Origin: Anaerolineae bacterium
GTDB taxonomy: Bacteria > Chloroflexota > Anaerolineae > Promineifilales > Promineifilaceae
DNA: 64,000 nucleotides
Assembly (NCBI GenBank): GCA_020848035.1
Contig: JADLAX010000078.1
Location: forward strand, 1-64,000
Direction of reading: 5' to 3'
Below the pieces are notes generated by a model that worked only from the letters and a program-made list of their open reading frames with translations, was not told the DNA's origin and did no database searches. Of the stretch, positions 39,701 to 48,479 are shown piece by piece (position 1 is the first letter of the stretch; the number at the start of each line of letters is the position of its first letter). The translations under genes were made by a program, and so were the position numbers.

Positions 39701-40269
39701 GCGTCGATTTTGCCGTCACCAGCGGCGAACTCAGCTTTGCCCCCGGCGAAACCAGCCAGCCGCTCACCGTTCCGGTGCTCGACGATGCGCTGGACGAAGT
39801 GGATGAAACGTTTTGGGTCGTTCTGAGCAGCCCGACCAACGCCAGCCTCGCCGCCGAAGCGCAGGGCCAGGCCACCATCACCGACAATGACAACCCGCCC
39901 GTCCTGTCCATCAGCGGCACCACCGTCACCGAGGGAGACAGCGGCCTGGTAACGGCCGTTTTCACCGTCACGCTCTCCCAGGCCAGCAGCAAAGTGATCA
40001 CCGTGGCAGTTAACTCCAGCAATGGGTCAGCGACGGCGGGGGTGGATTATACGGCCGTAGCCACCACCCTCACCTTCACCCCCGGCAGCCCGCTTAGCCA
40101 GACCGTCAGCGTCAATGTGCTGGGCGACGAAACGGCCGAAAGCAGCGAAACGTTCCTGCTCACCCTTAGCAGCCCCAGCAGCGCCACCCTGGGCCAAAGC
40201 CAGGCCACCGCCACCATCCTCGACGATGACGGCGTGTTTATCTACCTGCCCTTCGTCATCAAACCGTAG
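36721..40269 (+). CDS. Giant secreted beta-helix plus Calx-beta protein (paralog 2)
   Basis: Same architecture: CSLRDAVTSATAGDTIYLPAGSYLL; Calx-beta repeats; C-term FIYLPFVIKP. Confidence 0.88.
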   Translation: MTKPKGFALGLAISQVLIALPLLFWLFQHPTPVSAANLTVNTFSDLNDGSCGDGSCSLRDAVTSATAGDTIYLPAGSYLLSAGLGQINVGKSLTFVGQGATAVATLIDGSNATRLFNITAGSVTFTNLTLQNGQPASGSGGAISSSSTGTLTLDNTIVRNNSSPTHGGGVYLTGGTLNVINGSEVTGNTAVLHTSGNGGGLYTSQGTINLTDSTVADNSAQFGGGIGLNQSNAQLNITNSQILRNQGLIENDFTGGGINGGAGSIIMHSGLISGNTAFRGGGALVNAGSFTLNGGTITDNESNYGGGIYLRSSTSLLTMNGGQINGNRSVATIFGGGALYIFQGQAVQNGGEMNNNTAINLGGAMEVRQGSFTMNGGTISGNSAGNVGGAIYNDIGTVTLNHGTLTGNSSASGGGALATGATSHNTVNSSVIYNNSAPGQPGGGIHNTGTLTLTNVTLSGNSAANGGGLYNTGTATLSNVTVYENTAVTNGGGLYGSSGTLNLVNTLLGGNSAASGADCAGTIVSQGHNLIQSSSGCTVSGSTTGNIGGNPQLEPLALNGGSTLNHALSSSSPALDAGSNPSCASSDQRNAPRPVDGLGDTFALCDIGAFEYGIQLEIGPATVLEGDSGTVAATFVVTRSLRTSGTDTVTYATVADTADGSDFTAVPPTQLTFTPGVISQTITVDVLGDVLEENDETFLVQLSSPSPGVFFSQASGLGTIVDDDGAPKLSIADVSLSEGNSGSQVATFVVNLSLAWADPVTVNYATSSGTAVAPSDYQSQSGQLTFIPGDTQETIAITIFGDTMDEWDETFLVTLSNATNATISDNQATGTLSNDDTPPSLSIADTSLSEGSSGTKTAVFTVTLAAISGKTVTVDFATMDETAVAPADYTAQTNSLSFAPGETQKNISVSVVGDTVDEIDETFLVNLSSPSSATLGDEQARATLSNDDTPPSVSINHVTASEGGSAGFTVSLSQASGKPITVPYSTLANSATAGVDFAVTSGELSFAPGETSQPLTVPVLDDALDEVDETFWVVLSSPTNASLAAEAQGQATITDNDNPPVLSISGTTVTEGDSGLVTAVFTVTLSQASSKVITVAVNSSNGSATAGVDYTAVATTLTFTPGSPLSQTVSVNVLGDETAESSETFLLTLSSPSSATLGQSQATATILDDDGVFIYLPFVIKP

Positions 40270-40316
40270 GTTCTTGCGGAATTCACCTGATTGTTACCCC
40301 TGTAGGAGCGACCCCC

Positions 40317-40391
40317 ACCCTTAACCCTCCCCCTGGCAGGGGGAGGGAATTGGCTCCCTCTCCCTCCCAGGGAGAGGGCTGGGGTGAGGGT
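40317..40391. repeat. Double-hairpin repeat, copy 2
   Basis: Matches 14651-14725. Confidence 0.85.
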
Positions 40392-40527
40392 GTTTTCCCG
40401 ATTAAAGAGTTCAATCACAATTTCCCCGCATCACACCTCTGTAACATGCATTGTAACCAGGCCCGGCTAAGGTACAGCCTATCAACCGCTGTATCGTGAA
40501 TTTCCTTGCTTTGGAGAACACCATCCT

Positions 40528-43500
40528 ATGAACCGTCATCATCTTCTGCCCCGGCTGGCCATTGGCCCCGCCCTCATCCTTGTTCCGCTGCTCCTGCTGC
40601 TGCTGTGGCCAACGTCCTCAGTGCTGGCCGCCGACTGGACCGTCAACACCACCAGCGACGCCAGCGACGGCAGCTGCAACGATGGCACCTGCTCCCTGCG
40701 TGATGCCATCCTGCTGGCCGCCCCCAACGACGTCATCGAACTGCCCGCGGGCAGCTACGTGCTGTCACCGGCGCTGGGGGCGCTCAATGTGGCCAAATCG
40801 CTAGAAATCGTGGGCACGGGCGGAACGGCCGTTGCCACCCTCATCGACGGCAACCACAGCACGCGCCTCTTCAACATCAGCGCAGGTACCACCACCCTAC
40901 GCAACCTGACCCTGCAAAATGGCCAGCCGGCCAGCGGCAGCGGCGGCGGCATCAACGCCACCGGCGTCGGCAGCGTGGTGTTAGACAATGCCGTGGTGCG
41001 CGGCAGCGTCAGCCCCAGCCACGGCGGCGGCATCATGCTGTCGGGCGGCTCGCTCACCATCCAAAACGGCAGCGAAATCAGCGGTAACAGCGCCAGCCAA
41101 AACGGCGGCGGCATCTACAGCAACAACGGCGCCATCACCCTGACCGACAGCGTCGTAGCCCAAAACAGCGCCAGCGGCGGTGGCGGCATTGCCCTCAACC
41201 AGCCCAGCGCCACCCTGGCCATGACCAACAGCCAGATTCTCAACAACAGCGGCACCGCCCCCGGCCCCAACAGCTTCCCTGGCGGTGGCATCCTGGTCAT
41301 TACCGGCTCCGCCACCATCCACAGCGGCCTCATCAGCGGCAACACCGCCTACCGTGGCGCGGGCATTCTGGTGAGCAACGGTACCGCCACCATTAATGGC
41401 GGCACCCTCACCGACAATGAATCGAACTACGGCGGTGCGGTTTATGTGCGCCAGAGCGCTGCCCTGCTCACCATCAACGGCGGCAGCATCACGGCAAATC
41501 GCTCCGTGGCCACCATTTTTGGCGGCGGGGCTTTGTACATTTTCCAGGGCAGCGTGGTGCAAAACGGCGGCGAGATCACAAATAATACGGCCGTCAACTT
41601 CGGCGGCGCGATGGAAGTGCGCTTCGGCAGCTACACCATGAACGGCGGCAGCCTCAGCGGCAACAGCGCGGGCAGCTGGGGCGGGGCCATCTACAACGAC
41701 GGCGGTACCGTCACCATCAACAGCGGCACGCTGGCGGGCAACAGCAGCAGCAGCTTTGGTGGAGCGATTGCCACCGGCAGCACCAGCGTAAACACCCTGA
41801 CCAACGCTACGCTCAGCGGCAACAGCGCCGCTGCGGGCGGCGGTGTGTACAACACCGGCACCACCACCCTCAACAACGTCACCATTTTTGGCAACAGCGG
41901 CGGCCTCAGCCAGCAAGGCGGCACGCTGAGCCTGGGCAACAGCATCGTCGCGGGCAACGGCAGCGACTGCGCTGGCGCGATCACGTCGCTCGGCTACAAC
42001 CTCATCCAAAACAGCGCAGGCTGCAGCCTCAGCGGCAATACCACCGGCAACCTCGGCGGCGACCCGCAGCTTGGCCCCCTGGCCAATAACGGCGGCAGCA
42101 GCCAGACACACGCCATCGCCTTTGGCAGCCCGGCGCTGGACGCGGCCAATAACGCCACCTGCGCCGCCACCGACCAGCGCGGCCTCGTCCGCCCGCAGGA
42201 CGGCAACGGCGACAGCAGCGCCGTGTGCGACATGGGTGCGTTTGAATTGGCAACCTTCACTGGACCGACCCCCACGCCGACCAACACGGCCACGGCCACC
42301 AACACGGTGGCTCCCACCAACACGGTGGCCCCCACCAATACGGTGGCCCCCACCGCCACGGCGACGGCCACCAGCACCATTGCGCCGACCAACACCGCCA
42401 CCATTGGCCCCAGCCCCACGGCGACAAACACGGCCGTTCCCACCAACACCGCCACGGCCACCAGCACCACAGCGCCAACCAACACGCCGGAACCGAGCAC
42501 CAGCTACACCTTCACCGCCGTAGCCGACACCACCCTGCTGAGCAACCGGCCCACCACCAATTTTGGCCTCTCCACCCAGCTCAGCCTGGACGCCGCGCCA
42601 CACATCTGGTCGCTGCTGCGCTTCAACGTCGCCGGGCTGCCCGGCAGCGTCACCGGGGCCACCCTGCGCCTCTTCACCACCACCGATTCCAGCGTTGGCC
42701 TGACCGCCGCAGGGGTTGCCGATAACAGTTGGGGGGAAACGGCCGTTACCTACAACACCGCCCCCACCCCCGGCAGCCCGCTCAACAGCTCCGGCAGCAT
42801 CACCGCAGGCAGCTGGGTAGAAATTGACGTTACCGGCCACATCACCGGCGACGGCCAGTTTAGCCTGGCCCTCACCAGCAGCGACGCCAACCGCATCGTG
42901 CTCAACAGCCGCGAAACCGGCACTCCGCCCGAGCTGGTGGTGCACGTCGCCCTGGGCCCGACCCCCACGCCCACCAACACCGTACCACCTACCGCCACGG
43001 CCACCGCCACCAACACGCCGCTGCCCACCAACACCCCCACCGTTGGTCCCAGCCCCACGCCAACCAACACCGTGGCCCCCACCGCCACGGCCACGCAGAC
43101 GGCCACGCCCGTGCCCGGCAGCCTGAGTACCATTTATCTCAGTCTCAGCACCGATGCCACCGTGGGCGGCATTAACGCGGCCGATGAAGATGTGCTGGCC
43201 TACGATCTCAGCAGCGGCACCTGGTCACTCGTGATTGATGGCTCGGATTTGGGCTTTGGCATCAACGACATCGACGGGCTGCATCGGCTGAGTGACGGCC
43301 GTTTCCTCATCAGCCTGGAGCGCGACCTGAACCTGGGCAGCCTGGGCATGGTCGATGACGCTGAACTGCTGGAGTTCATCCCCACCAGCCTGGGCAGCAC
43401 CACCAGCGGCACCCTGCTGCGCTACCTGGACGGCACCGACGTAGGACTCACCGCAGCGGGTGAAGATATCGACTCGGCCGGACTGACGCCAGACGGCCGT

Positions 43501-43875
43501 CCCGTAGTCAGCACCCTCGGCACCTATTCCGTGGGCATCAGCGGCGACAGCAGTGACCTCATTGTGCTGAACAACGCCGTGCTGGGCGAAAACAGCAGCG
43601 GCACCTGGGCCATCTACTTCGATGGCTCCGACGTGGGCCTCACCGACACCAGCGAAAACCTCAGCGCCAGCTGGATCGACAGCAGCAGCGGCAGCATCTA
43701 CCTCGCCACCAGCGGCGCATTCAGCGTCAGCGGGGCCAGCGGCAGCGCCAGCGACATCTTCGTCTGTGCCCCGCTCAGCCTGGGCGAAACCACCAGCTGC
43801 ACCTATTCGCTTTTCTGGAATGGGGGCAACGTCGGCCTGAATGGACTGGCCATCGACGCCTTTTCAATTGACTGA
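40528..43875 (+). CDS. Secreted beta-helix protein with Thr/Pro-rich linkers and DNRLRE-like domain (paralog 3)
   Basis: [25 protein letters not shown]; beta-helix; [17 protein letters not shown] linkers; [34 protein letters not shown]. Confidence 0.85.
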   Translation: MNRHHLLPRLAIGPALILVPLLLLLLWPTSSVLAADWTVNTTSDASDGSCNDGTCSLRDAILLAAPNDVIELPAGSYVLSPALGALNVAKSLEIVGTGGTAVATLIDGNHSTRLFNISAGTTTLRNLTLQNGQPASGSGGGINATGVGSVVLDNAVVRGSVSPSHGGGIMLSGGSLTIQNGSEISGNSASQNGGGIYSNNGAITLTDSVVAQNSASGGGGIALNQPSATLAMTNSQILNNSGTAPGPNSFPGGGILVITGSATIHSGLISGNTAYRGAGILVSNGTATINGGTLTDNESNYGGAVYVRQSAALLTINGGSITANRSVATIFGGGALYIFQGSVVQNGGEITNNTAVNFGGAMEVRFGSYTMNGGSLSGNSAGSWGGAIYNDGGTVTINSGTLAGNSSSSFGGAIATGSTSVNTLTNATLSGNSAAAGGGVYNTGTTTLNNVTIFGNSGGLSQQGGTLSLGNSIVAGNGSDCAGAITSLGYNLIQNSAGCSLSGNTTGNLGGDPQLGPLANNGGSSQTHAIAFGSPALDAANNATCAATDQRGLVRPQDGNGDSSAVCDMGAFELATFTGPTPTPTNTATATNTVAPTNTVAPTNTVAPTATATATSTIAPTNTATIGPSPTATNTAVPTNTATATSTTAPTNTPEPSTSYTFTAVADTTLLSNRPTTNFGLSTQLSLDAAPHIWSLLRFNVAGLPGSVTGATLRLFTTTDSSVGLTAAGVADNSWGETAVTYNTAPTPGSPLNSSGSITAGSWVEIDVTGHITGDGQFSLALTSSDANRIVLNSRETGTPPELVVHVALGPTPTPTNTVPPTATATATNTPLPTNTPTVGPSPTPTNTVAPTATATQTATPVPGSLSTIYLSLSTDATVGGINAADEDVLAYDLSSGTWSLVIDGSDLGFGINDIDGLHRLSDGRFLISLERDLNLGSLGMVDDAELLEFIPTSLGSTTSGTLLRYLDGTDVGLTAAGEDIDSAGLTPDGRPVVSTLGTYSVGISGDSSDLIVLNNAVLGENSSGTWAIYFDGSDVGLTDTSENLSASWIDSSSGSIYLATSGAFSVSGASGSASDIFVCAPLSLGETTSCTYSLFWNGGNVGLNGLAIDAFSID

Positions 43876-43894
43876 TCTGGCCGGAGAACATTTT

Positions 43895-44006
43895 GGGTCT
43901 TCAGGATTTCGTGGGGTAGGGGCAGACCCCCGTGTCTGCCCACTCTGGGCGCACACGGGGGTGCGCCCCTACAAATGGTGTCAACCCCGAAAAATCCTGA
44001 AGACCC
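43895..44006. mobile_element. MITE-like element: TIR GGGTCTTCAGGATTT/AAATCCTGAAGACCC enclosing a GTAGGGGC...GCCCCTAC double hairpin
   Basis: TIRs read directly; a third end copy, CACGAAATCCTGAAGACCC, lies at 44476-44494. Confidence 0.65.
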
Positions 44007-44011
44007 GTTTT

Positions 44012-44353
44012 TTATTCGACAGAAAGAATATGCACTTTGGCGTGGGAAATCGTTTCAAACGGCCCAATGTGCATCTTCAGCGTAAAACCATGGTGTAAAT
44101 CGGGGAAATCGTCTACCTGCTGCCAGGTCGCTGCCAGGGCAAAGGCAATTAGCTCCTGAAAGCGGGCGGCATTTTGCTGCGCCAGGGCTTCCACGCTGAC
44201 CACATGCTCAAATGGTATGGCCAGCCAGTGAATGGCACCTTCGGGGTGCAGACTTTGAATGAGCGCCATCTGAGCCGCCTCATCCTTGTGAATGATCTTG
44301 GCAGGCTCTTCGCCCTGCAAAATAGCGCAAAACAAACAATCGTGTTCAGACAT
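44012..44353 (-). CDS. HIT family protein
   Basis: CLFCAILQGEEPAKIIHKDEAA...HWLAIPFEHVVSVEAL. The C-terminal HxHxH is degenerate (DLHHGFTLKMHIG). Confidence 0.8.
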   Translation of the reverse strand: MSEHDCLFCAILQGEEPAKIIHKDEAAQMALIQSLHPEGAIHWLAIPFEHVVSVEALAQQNAARFQELIAFALAATWQQVDDFPDLHHGFTLKMHIGPFETISHAKVHILSVE

Positions 44354-44411
44354 CTATACCTCCAGAACTTGAAACAATGAGGCTCTTTAGGAATTCAGGT
44401 GGTTTACAGCC

Positions 44412-44467
44412 CGTGAAGCGTGAAACGTGACCAGAGGGCCATCACGTTTCACGCTTCACGTTTCACG
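44412..44467. repeat. Word-repeat hairpin (GTGAAGCGTGAAACGTGA / TCACGTTTCACGCTTCACG)
   Basis: Complementary arms; same words as 6434-6489 and 19654-19716. Confidence 0.85.
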
Positions 44468-44540
44468 CCAGACCTCACGAAATCCTGAAGACCCAACAAT
44501 AATTAATAATTGGACACTGAAAAACCCCACGAATGGCCGC

Positions 44541-46877
44541 TTATCCTTTGGTCAGCGCGGGGGTGGCCGTGCCGAAGGTCACCAGCTCTTTTTTGGAGCG
44601 GGTAATGGCCCACCACAACACCACCAGGATGACGATGACGATAACGGCCGTTAGCAGCGTCATCTGATCATACTGCACAATGATCGGCGCGAGAATCAGG
44701 CTGACAATATTGACCACCTTGATCATCGGGTTCAGCGCCGGTCCCGCCGTGTCCTTCAATGGATCGCCGACTGTGTCGCCTACCACGCTGGCGGTGTGCC
44801 GCGCCGAACCTTTGCCCAAATTGCGCCCCGGATCGCGCACCTCGTCCTCGATCTTTTTCTTGGCGTTGTCCCAGGCACCGCCCGCGTTCGACATGAACAC
44901 CGCCAGCAGCTGCCCCGACAAAATGATGCCCGCCTGGAAACCGCCCAGCGCCTCCACGCGCAGCAGCAGCCCCACGGCAATCGGCGTCAAAATGGCAATC
45001 AGCGCCAGGTTGATCAGGTCACGCTGCGCCGCCGTTGTGGAAATGGTCACCGCCCGGCGGTAATCGGGCTTCACCGTGCCTTCCAGGATGCCCGGCTGCC
45101 GGAACTGCCGCCGCACCTCGGCCACCATCTGGCCCGCCGCCCGGCTCACCGACTTGATGGCCAGCGAGGAAAACAGCCAGGGCAGCGCCCCGCCCAGCAG
45201 CAGGCCAATAAACACCAGCGGCTCCGACACGCGAATGCCCGAGGCCAGCGCCTCTGGATCGATGCGGGTCACGTCGGTAATAAATGAACCAAAGAGAGAA
45301 ACGGCCGCAATCACCGCCGACCCGATGGCAATGCCCTTGGTAATCGCTTTGGTGGTGTTGCCCACCGCGTCCAGGTCAGCCATGATTTGCCGCGCCGCCG
45401 CATCCAGCCCGGCCATCTCGCCGATGCCGTTGGCGTTGTCCACAATCGGCCCGAAGGAATCCATGGCCACGTTGTTGCCCGTCAGCGTCAGCATGCCGAT
45501 GCCGGTCATGGCCACGCCGTACAGCACAAACGTCACCTGGATAACCCCCGCCGTAAAACCAGACCCAGCCACAACAAATTCAGCCACCGGCAGGCCGCTG
45601 TAGAGCAGAATCGCCGCGCCAATGGTGATGGCAATCACCACCGCCGACCAGACGCTGGATTCATAGCCCACGCCCAATCCAGACAAAATGGTAGTGGCCG
45701 GGCCGCTTTCGGTGCTCTTTTTAATCTCCTCCACCGGTTTGGCATGAGACCCGGTAAAGTAATCCGTCAGCCGATCGATGAGAATGGCCAGCATAACGCC
45801 TGCCGTGGTAGACAGAAACGGCCGCCACCAACCGCCCGGCACGCCGTCCATATAAAAGAACGCCACCAGGCCAAACAGCACCACTGAAATCGCCGCCGAG
45901 GTGAGGAAGCCACGGAAGATCGCCGTCATGGCGTCGCCACGGCCGTTTGATTGCCCTTTCACCAGGTAAGTACCCACGATCGAGGCCAGCACGCCAATGC
46001 CACGCACCAGCAGCGGATACAAAATCCACTCAACGTGCCCGGTAACGGCCGTTAACGCAATGCCCAAAATCAGGCCAGACACAATCGTCACCTCGTACGA
46101 CTCAAAGATGTCGGCAGCCATGCCCGCACAGTCGCCCACATTATCACCTACGAGATCGGCAATAACGGCCGCATTGCGCGGATCGTCCTCGGCCATGCCC
46201 TGTTCCACCTTGCCCACCAGGTCCGCGCCCACGTCAGCCGCCTTGGTGAAGATGCCACCGCCTACCCGCATAAACAGGGCCAGCAGCGTGCCGCCAAAGC
46301 CAAAACCCAGCAGCGCATCTGGGGCCGCCTTGCCAAAGTAGACAAACAAGATGGTGCCACCAAACAGCCCCAGCCCATCCGTCAGCATCCCGGTGATGGT
46401 GCCTGCGCGATAGGCGATTTTAAGCGCCTCGCGGAAGCTGGTGCGGGCCGCCGCCGCCACCCGCACGTTGCCCTGCACCGCCATACGCATGCCAATCTGC
46501 CCCACGGTCAGCGAAAAGCTGGCGCCAAAAATAAAGCCAATCGCCCGACCCAGGCCGACAATCAGGCGGATACTTTCTTCACTCCGCCCGGCAAACCGCT
46601 CCATCGCCTCCGGCGTCGGCTCCACAATGTAGACGCTCAAGAAAAGCAAAATGGTAAGTAAAACAATAAAAGGGAGGATTGTGCGCAGCTGGCGCGACAG
46701 ATATGCATCTGCCCCCTGCCGGATGGCATCCCATACCTCCTGCATTTCTGCCGTGCCTTTATCCTCGCGCAAAATTTGTCGTCGCAAGAAAACTGCATAA
46801 CCCAAGCCCAGTATTGCGATTGCCAAAACGGACCAGACGGCAATCGTTTCAAACGTTGTTAAGCCCATCGTACTCAT
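44541..46877 (-). CDS. hppA: Membrane-bound proton/sodium-translocating pyrophosphatase
   Basis: GGGIFTKAADVGADLVGKVEQGMAEDDPRNAAVIADLVGDNVGDCAGMAADIFESYE; DTVGDPLKDTAGPALNPMIKV. Confidence 0.95.
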   Translation of the reverse strand: MSTMGLTTFETIAVWSVLAIAILGLGYAVFLRRQILREDKGTAEMQEVWDAIRQGADAYLSRQLRTILPFIVLLTILLFLSVYIVEPTPEAMERFAGRSEESIRLIVGLGRAIGFIFGASFSLTVGQIGMRMAVQGNVRVAAAARTSFREALKIAYRAGTITGMLTDGLGLFGGTILFVYFGKAAPDALLGFGFGGTLLALFMRVGGGIFTKAADVGADLVGKVEQGMAEDDPRNAAVIADLVGDNVGDCAGMAADIFESYEVTIVSGLILGIALTAVTGHVEWILYPLLVRGIGVLASIVGTYLVKGQSNGRGDAMTAIFRGFLTSAAISVVLFGLVAFFYMDGVPGGWWRPFLSTTAGVMLAILIDRLTDYFTGSHAKPVEEIKKSTESGPATTILSGLGVGYESSVWSAVVIAITIGAAILLYSGLPVAEFVVAGSGFTAGVIQVTFVLYGVAMTGIGMLTLTGNNVAMDSFGPIVDNANGIGEMAGLDAAARQIMADLDAVGNTTKAITKGIAIGSAVIAAVSLFGSFITDVTRIDPEALASGIRVSEPLVFIGLLLGGALPWLFSSLAIKSVSRAAGQMVAEVRRQFRQPGILEGTVKPDYRRAVTISTTAAQRDLINLALIAILTPIAVGLLLRVEALGGFQAGIILSGQLLAVFMSNAGGAWDNAKKKIEDEVRDPGRNLGKGSARHTASVVGDTVGDPLKDTAGPALNPMIKVVNIVSLILAPIIVQYDQMTLLTAVIVIVILVVLWWAITRSKKELVTFGTATPALTKG

Positions 46878-47182
46878 AAAGCCAAACCTCCTTTACGCAC
46901 CAGGTGCCACTCGTCTGAATCTTCCAGCGTCAGGTAAAGCAGAAACCAGAGAAGTATGTGATTGGTAACCATCAGGGGGATGAGCCAGTTGCTCAATAAG
47001 CAAAACCAGTCAAGCAAGGTTCACATGAGTGGCATTATGTCACAATCGCGCCAGGGGCAATGAGTAACACAAGTCACGCCAAAAAGTGACATCTGTCATT
47101 TGCTGAAACCAAGAAATTGTGGATCGGGATTAGCCCGGCCGTTCGTTGACGCCCCTATCACCTGCTCGTATACTTTTCCCCC

Positions 47183-48349
47183 ATGCAAACATCCCAACGC
47201 CTGACCCTATTTCGTGAATCCGTCATTCGAGACATGACCCGCCTGGCGCTCAAGCACAACGCCATCAACCTCAGCCAGGGCTTCCCCGATTTTGACACGC
47301 CCGAACCGGTGAAAGAAGCGGCCGTTCGCGCCATTCAAAGCGGCCTCAACCAGTACGCCATCACCTGGGGCTACCCGCCGCTGCGCGAAAAGCTGGCCGA
47401 GCTGTACACCGCCCGGCTTGGCTGGGCCGTACACCCGGACCAGCACGTCACCGTCACCTGCGGCGTGAGTGAGGGGATCATTACGGCCGTTCAATCCATC
47501 CTCAACCCCGGCGACGAAATTCTTATTCTGGAACCAGCTCACGACAATTTTCGGCCGTCGGCGTTTATTGCCAACGCGGTGCCTGTGTCGGTGGCCCTGG
47601 ATGCGCCAGATTATCGGCTGGAGGTGGCCAAACTGCGCGCCGCCGTGACGCCCAAAACCAGGGCGATGCTGCTCAACACACCGCACAACCCCACCGGGCG
47701 CGTGTTTGATGCCGAAGAAATTGCTGGCGTGGTCGAGGTGGTGCTGGAAAATGACCTGGTGCTGATCACCGACGAGATTTACGACCGCATTTTGTACGAC
47801 GGCCGTAGCCACCAATCCCCCGGCAGCCTGCCCCAGCTAAAGGATCGCACCATCACCATCGGCGGGCTGGGCAAAACGTTTGCCATGACCGGCTGGCGGC
47901 TGGGCTACGTCATCGCCCCAGAGCGCTTTGCCGAGGGCATCCGCACCCTGCACGACTACACGACCATTTGCGCCGCCACGCCGCTGCAAGCCGCTGCCGT
48001 GGCCGCCCTGGCCATGCCCGAGAGCTTCTTCGCGCAAACCACCCGCGATTATCACCAGCGCCGCGCCCTGATGATGGAAATTTTGACCCAGGTGGGCTTC
48101 CAGGCCAGCACGCCGCAAGGTGCCTACTACATCATGGCCGATTACAGCCAGCTGCCCATCCCGCAGGCCAGCCTGCCGCCAACCGAGTTTGCCTATTTTA
48201 TGGCGTCTGATGTGGGGGTGGCCGTGGTGCCGGGGAACAGCTTTTACTCGCTAGAGGGATACGGCCGTTCCACTATCCGCTTTGCCTTTCCCAAGAAGCT
48301 CACCACCCTGGAACAAGCGGGTGAGCGCCTCCTCAAACTATCACGCTGA
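47183..48349 (+). CDS. Class I/II aminotransferase (methionine/kynurenine aminotransferase-like)
   Basis: NLSQGFPDFDTPEPVKEAA; NTPHNPTGRVF; TITIGGLGKTFAMTGWRLGYV. Confidence 0.9.
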   Translation: MQTSQRLTLFRESVIRDMTRLALKHNAINLSQGFPDFDTPEPVKEAAVRAIQSGLNQYAITWGYPPLREKLAELYTARLGWAVHPDQHVTVTCGVSEGIITAVQSILNPGDEILILEPAHDNFRPSAFIANAVPVSVALDAPDYRLEVAKLRAAVTPKTRAMLLNTPHNPTGRVFDAEEIAGVVEVVLENDLVLITDEIYDRILYDGRSHQSPGSLPQLKDRTITIGGLGKTFAMTGWRLGYVIAPERFAEGIRTLHDYTTICAATPLQAAAVAALAMPESFFAQTTRDYHQRRALMMEILTQVGFQASTPQGAYYIMADYSQLPIPQASLPPTEFAYFMASDVGVAVVPGNSFYSLEGYGRSTIRFAFPKKLTTLEQAGERLLKLSR

Positions 48350-48479
48350 ACGCAAGGGCGCAGCTTGCCCGGAACTATTCTGTCACAGGGCATAATCTGT
48401 CACCTTGTCACCTTGTCACTTTGTCACGTATATCCAGCGGATGGAATGCTGCGGGGAACCCTACCTGATAAGCAAGAAA

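Noticed and set aside
42265-42495. Possible minisatellite/CRISPR in ACC-rich repeats of the third giant protein
   Set aside because: In-frame coding repeats for a Thr/Pro/Asn linker ([17 protein letters not shown]), common in secreted proteins.
40981-42945. 654-aa antisense ORF (and similar long antisense ORFs at 1624-2832, 30090-31610, 37663-38760)
   Set aside because: Shadow ORFs of GC-rich repetitive coding DNA; the opposite strand encodes recognisable domains and the antisense translations are low-complexity with no motifs.
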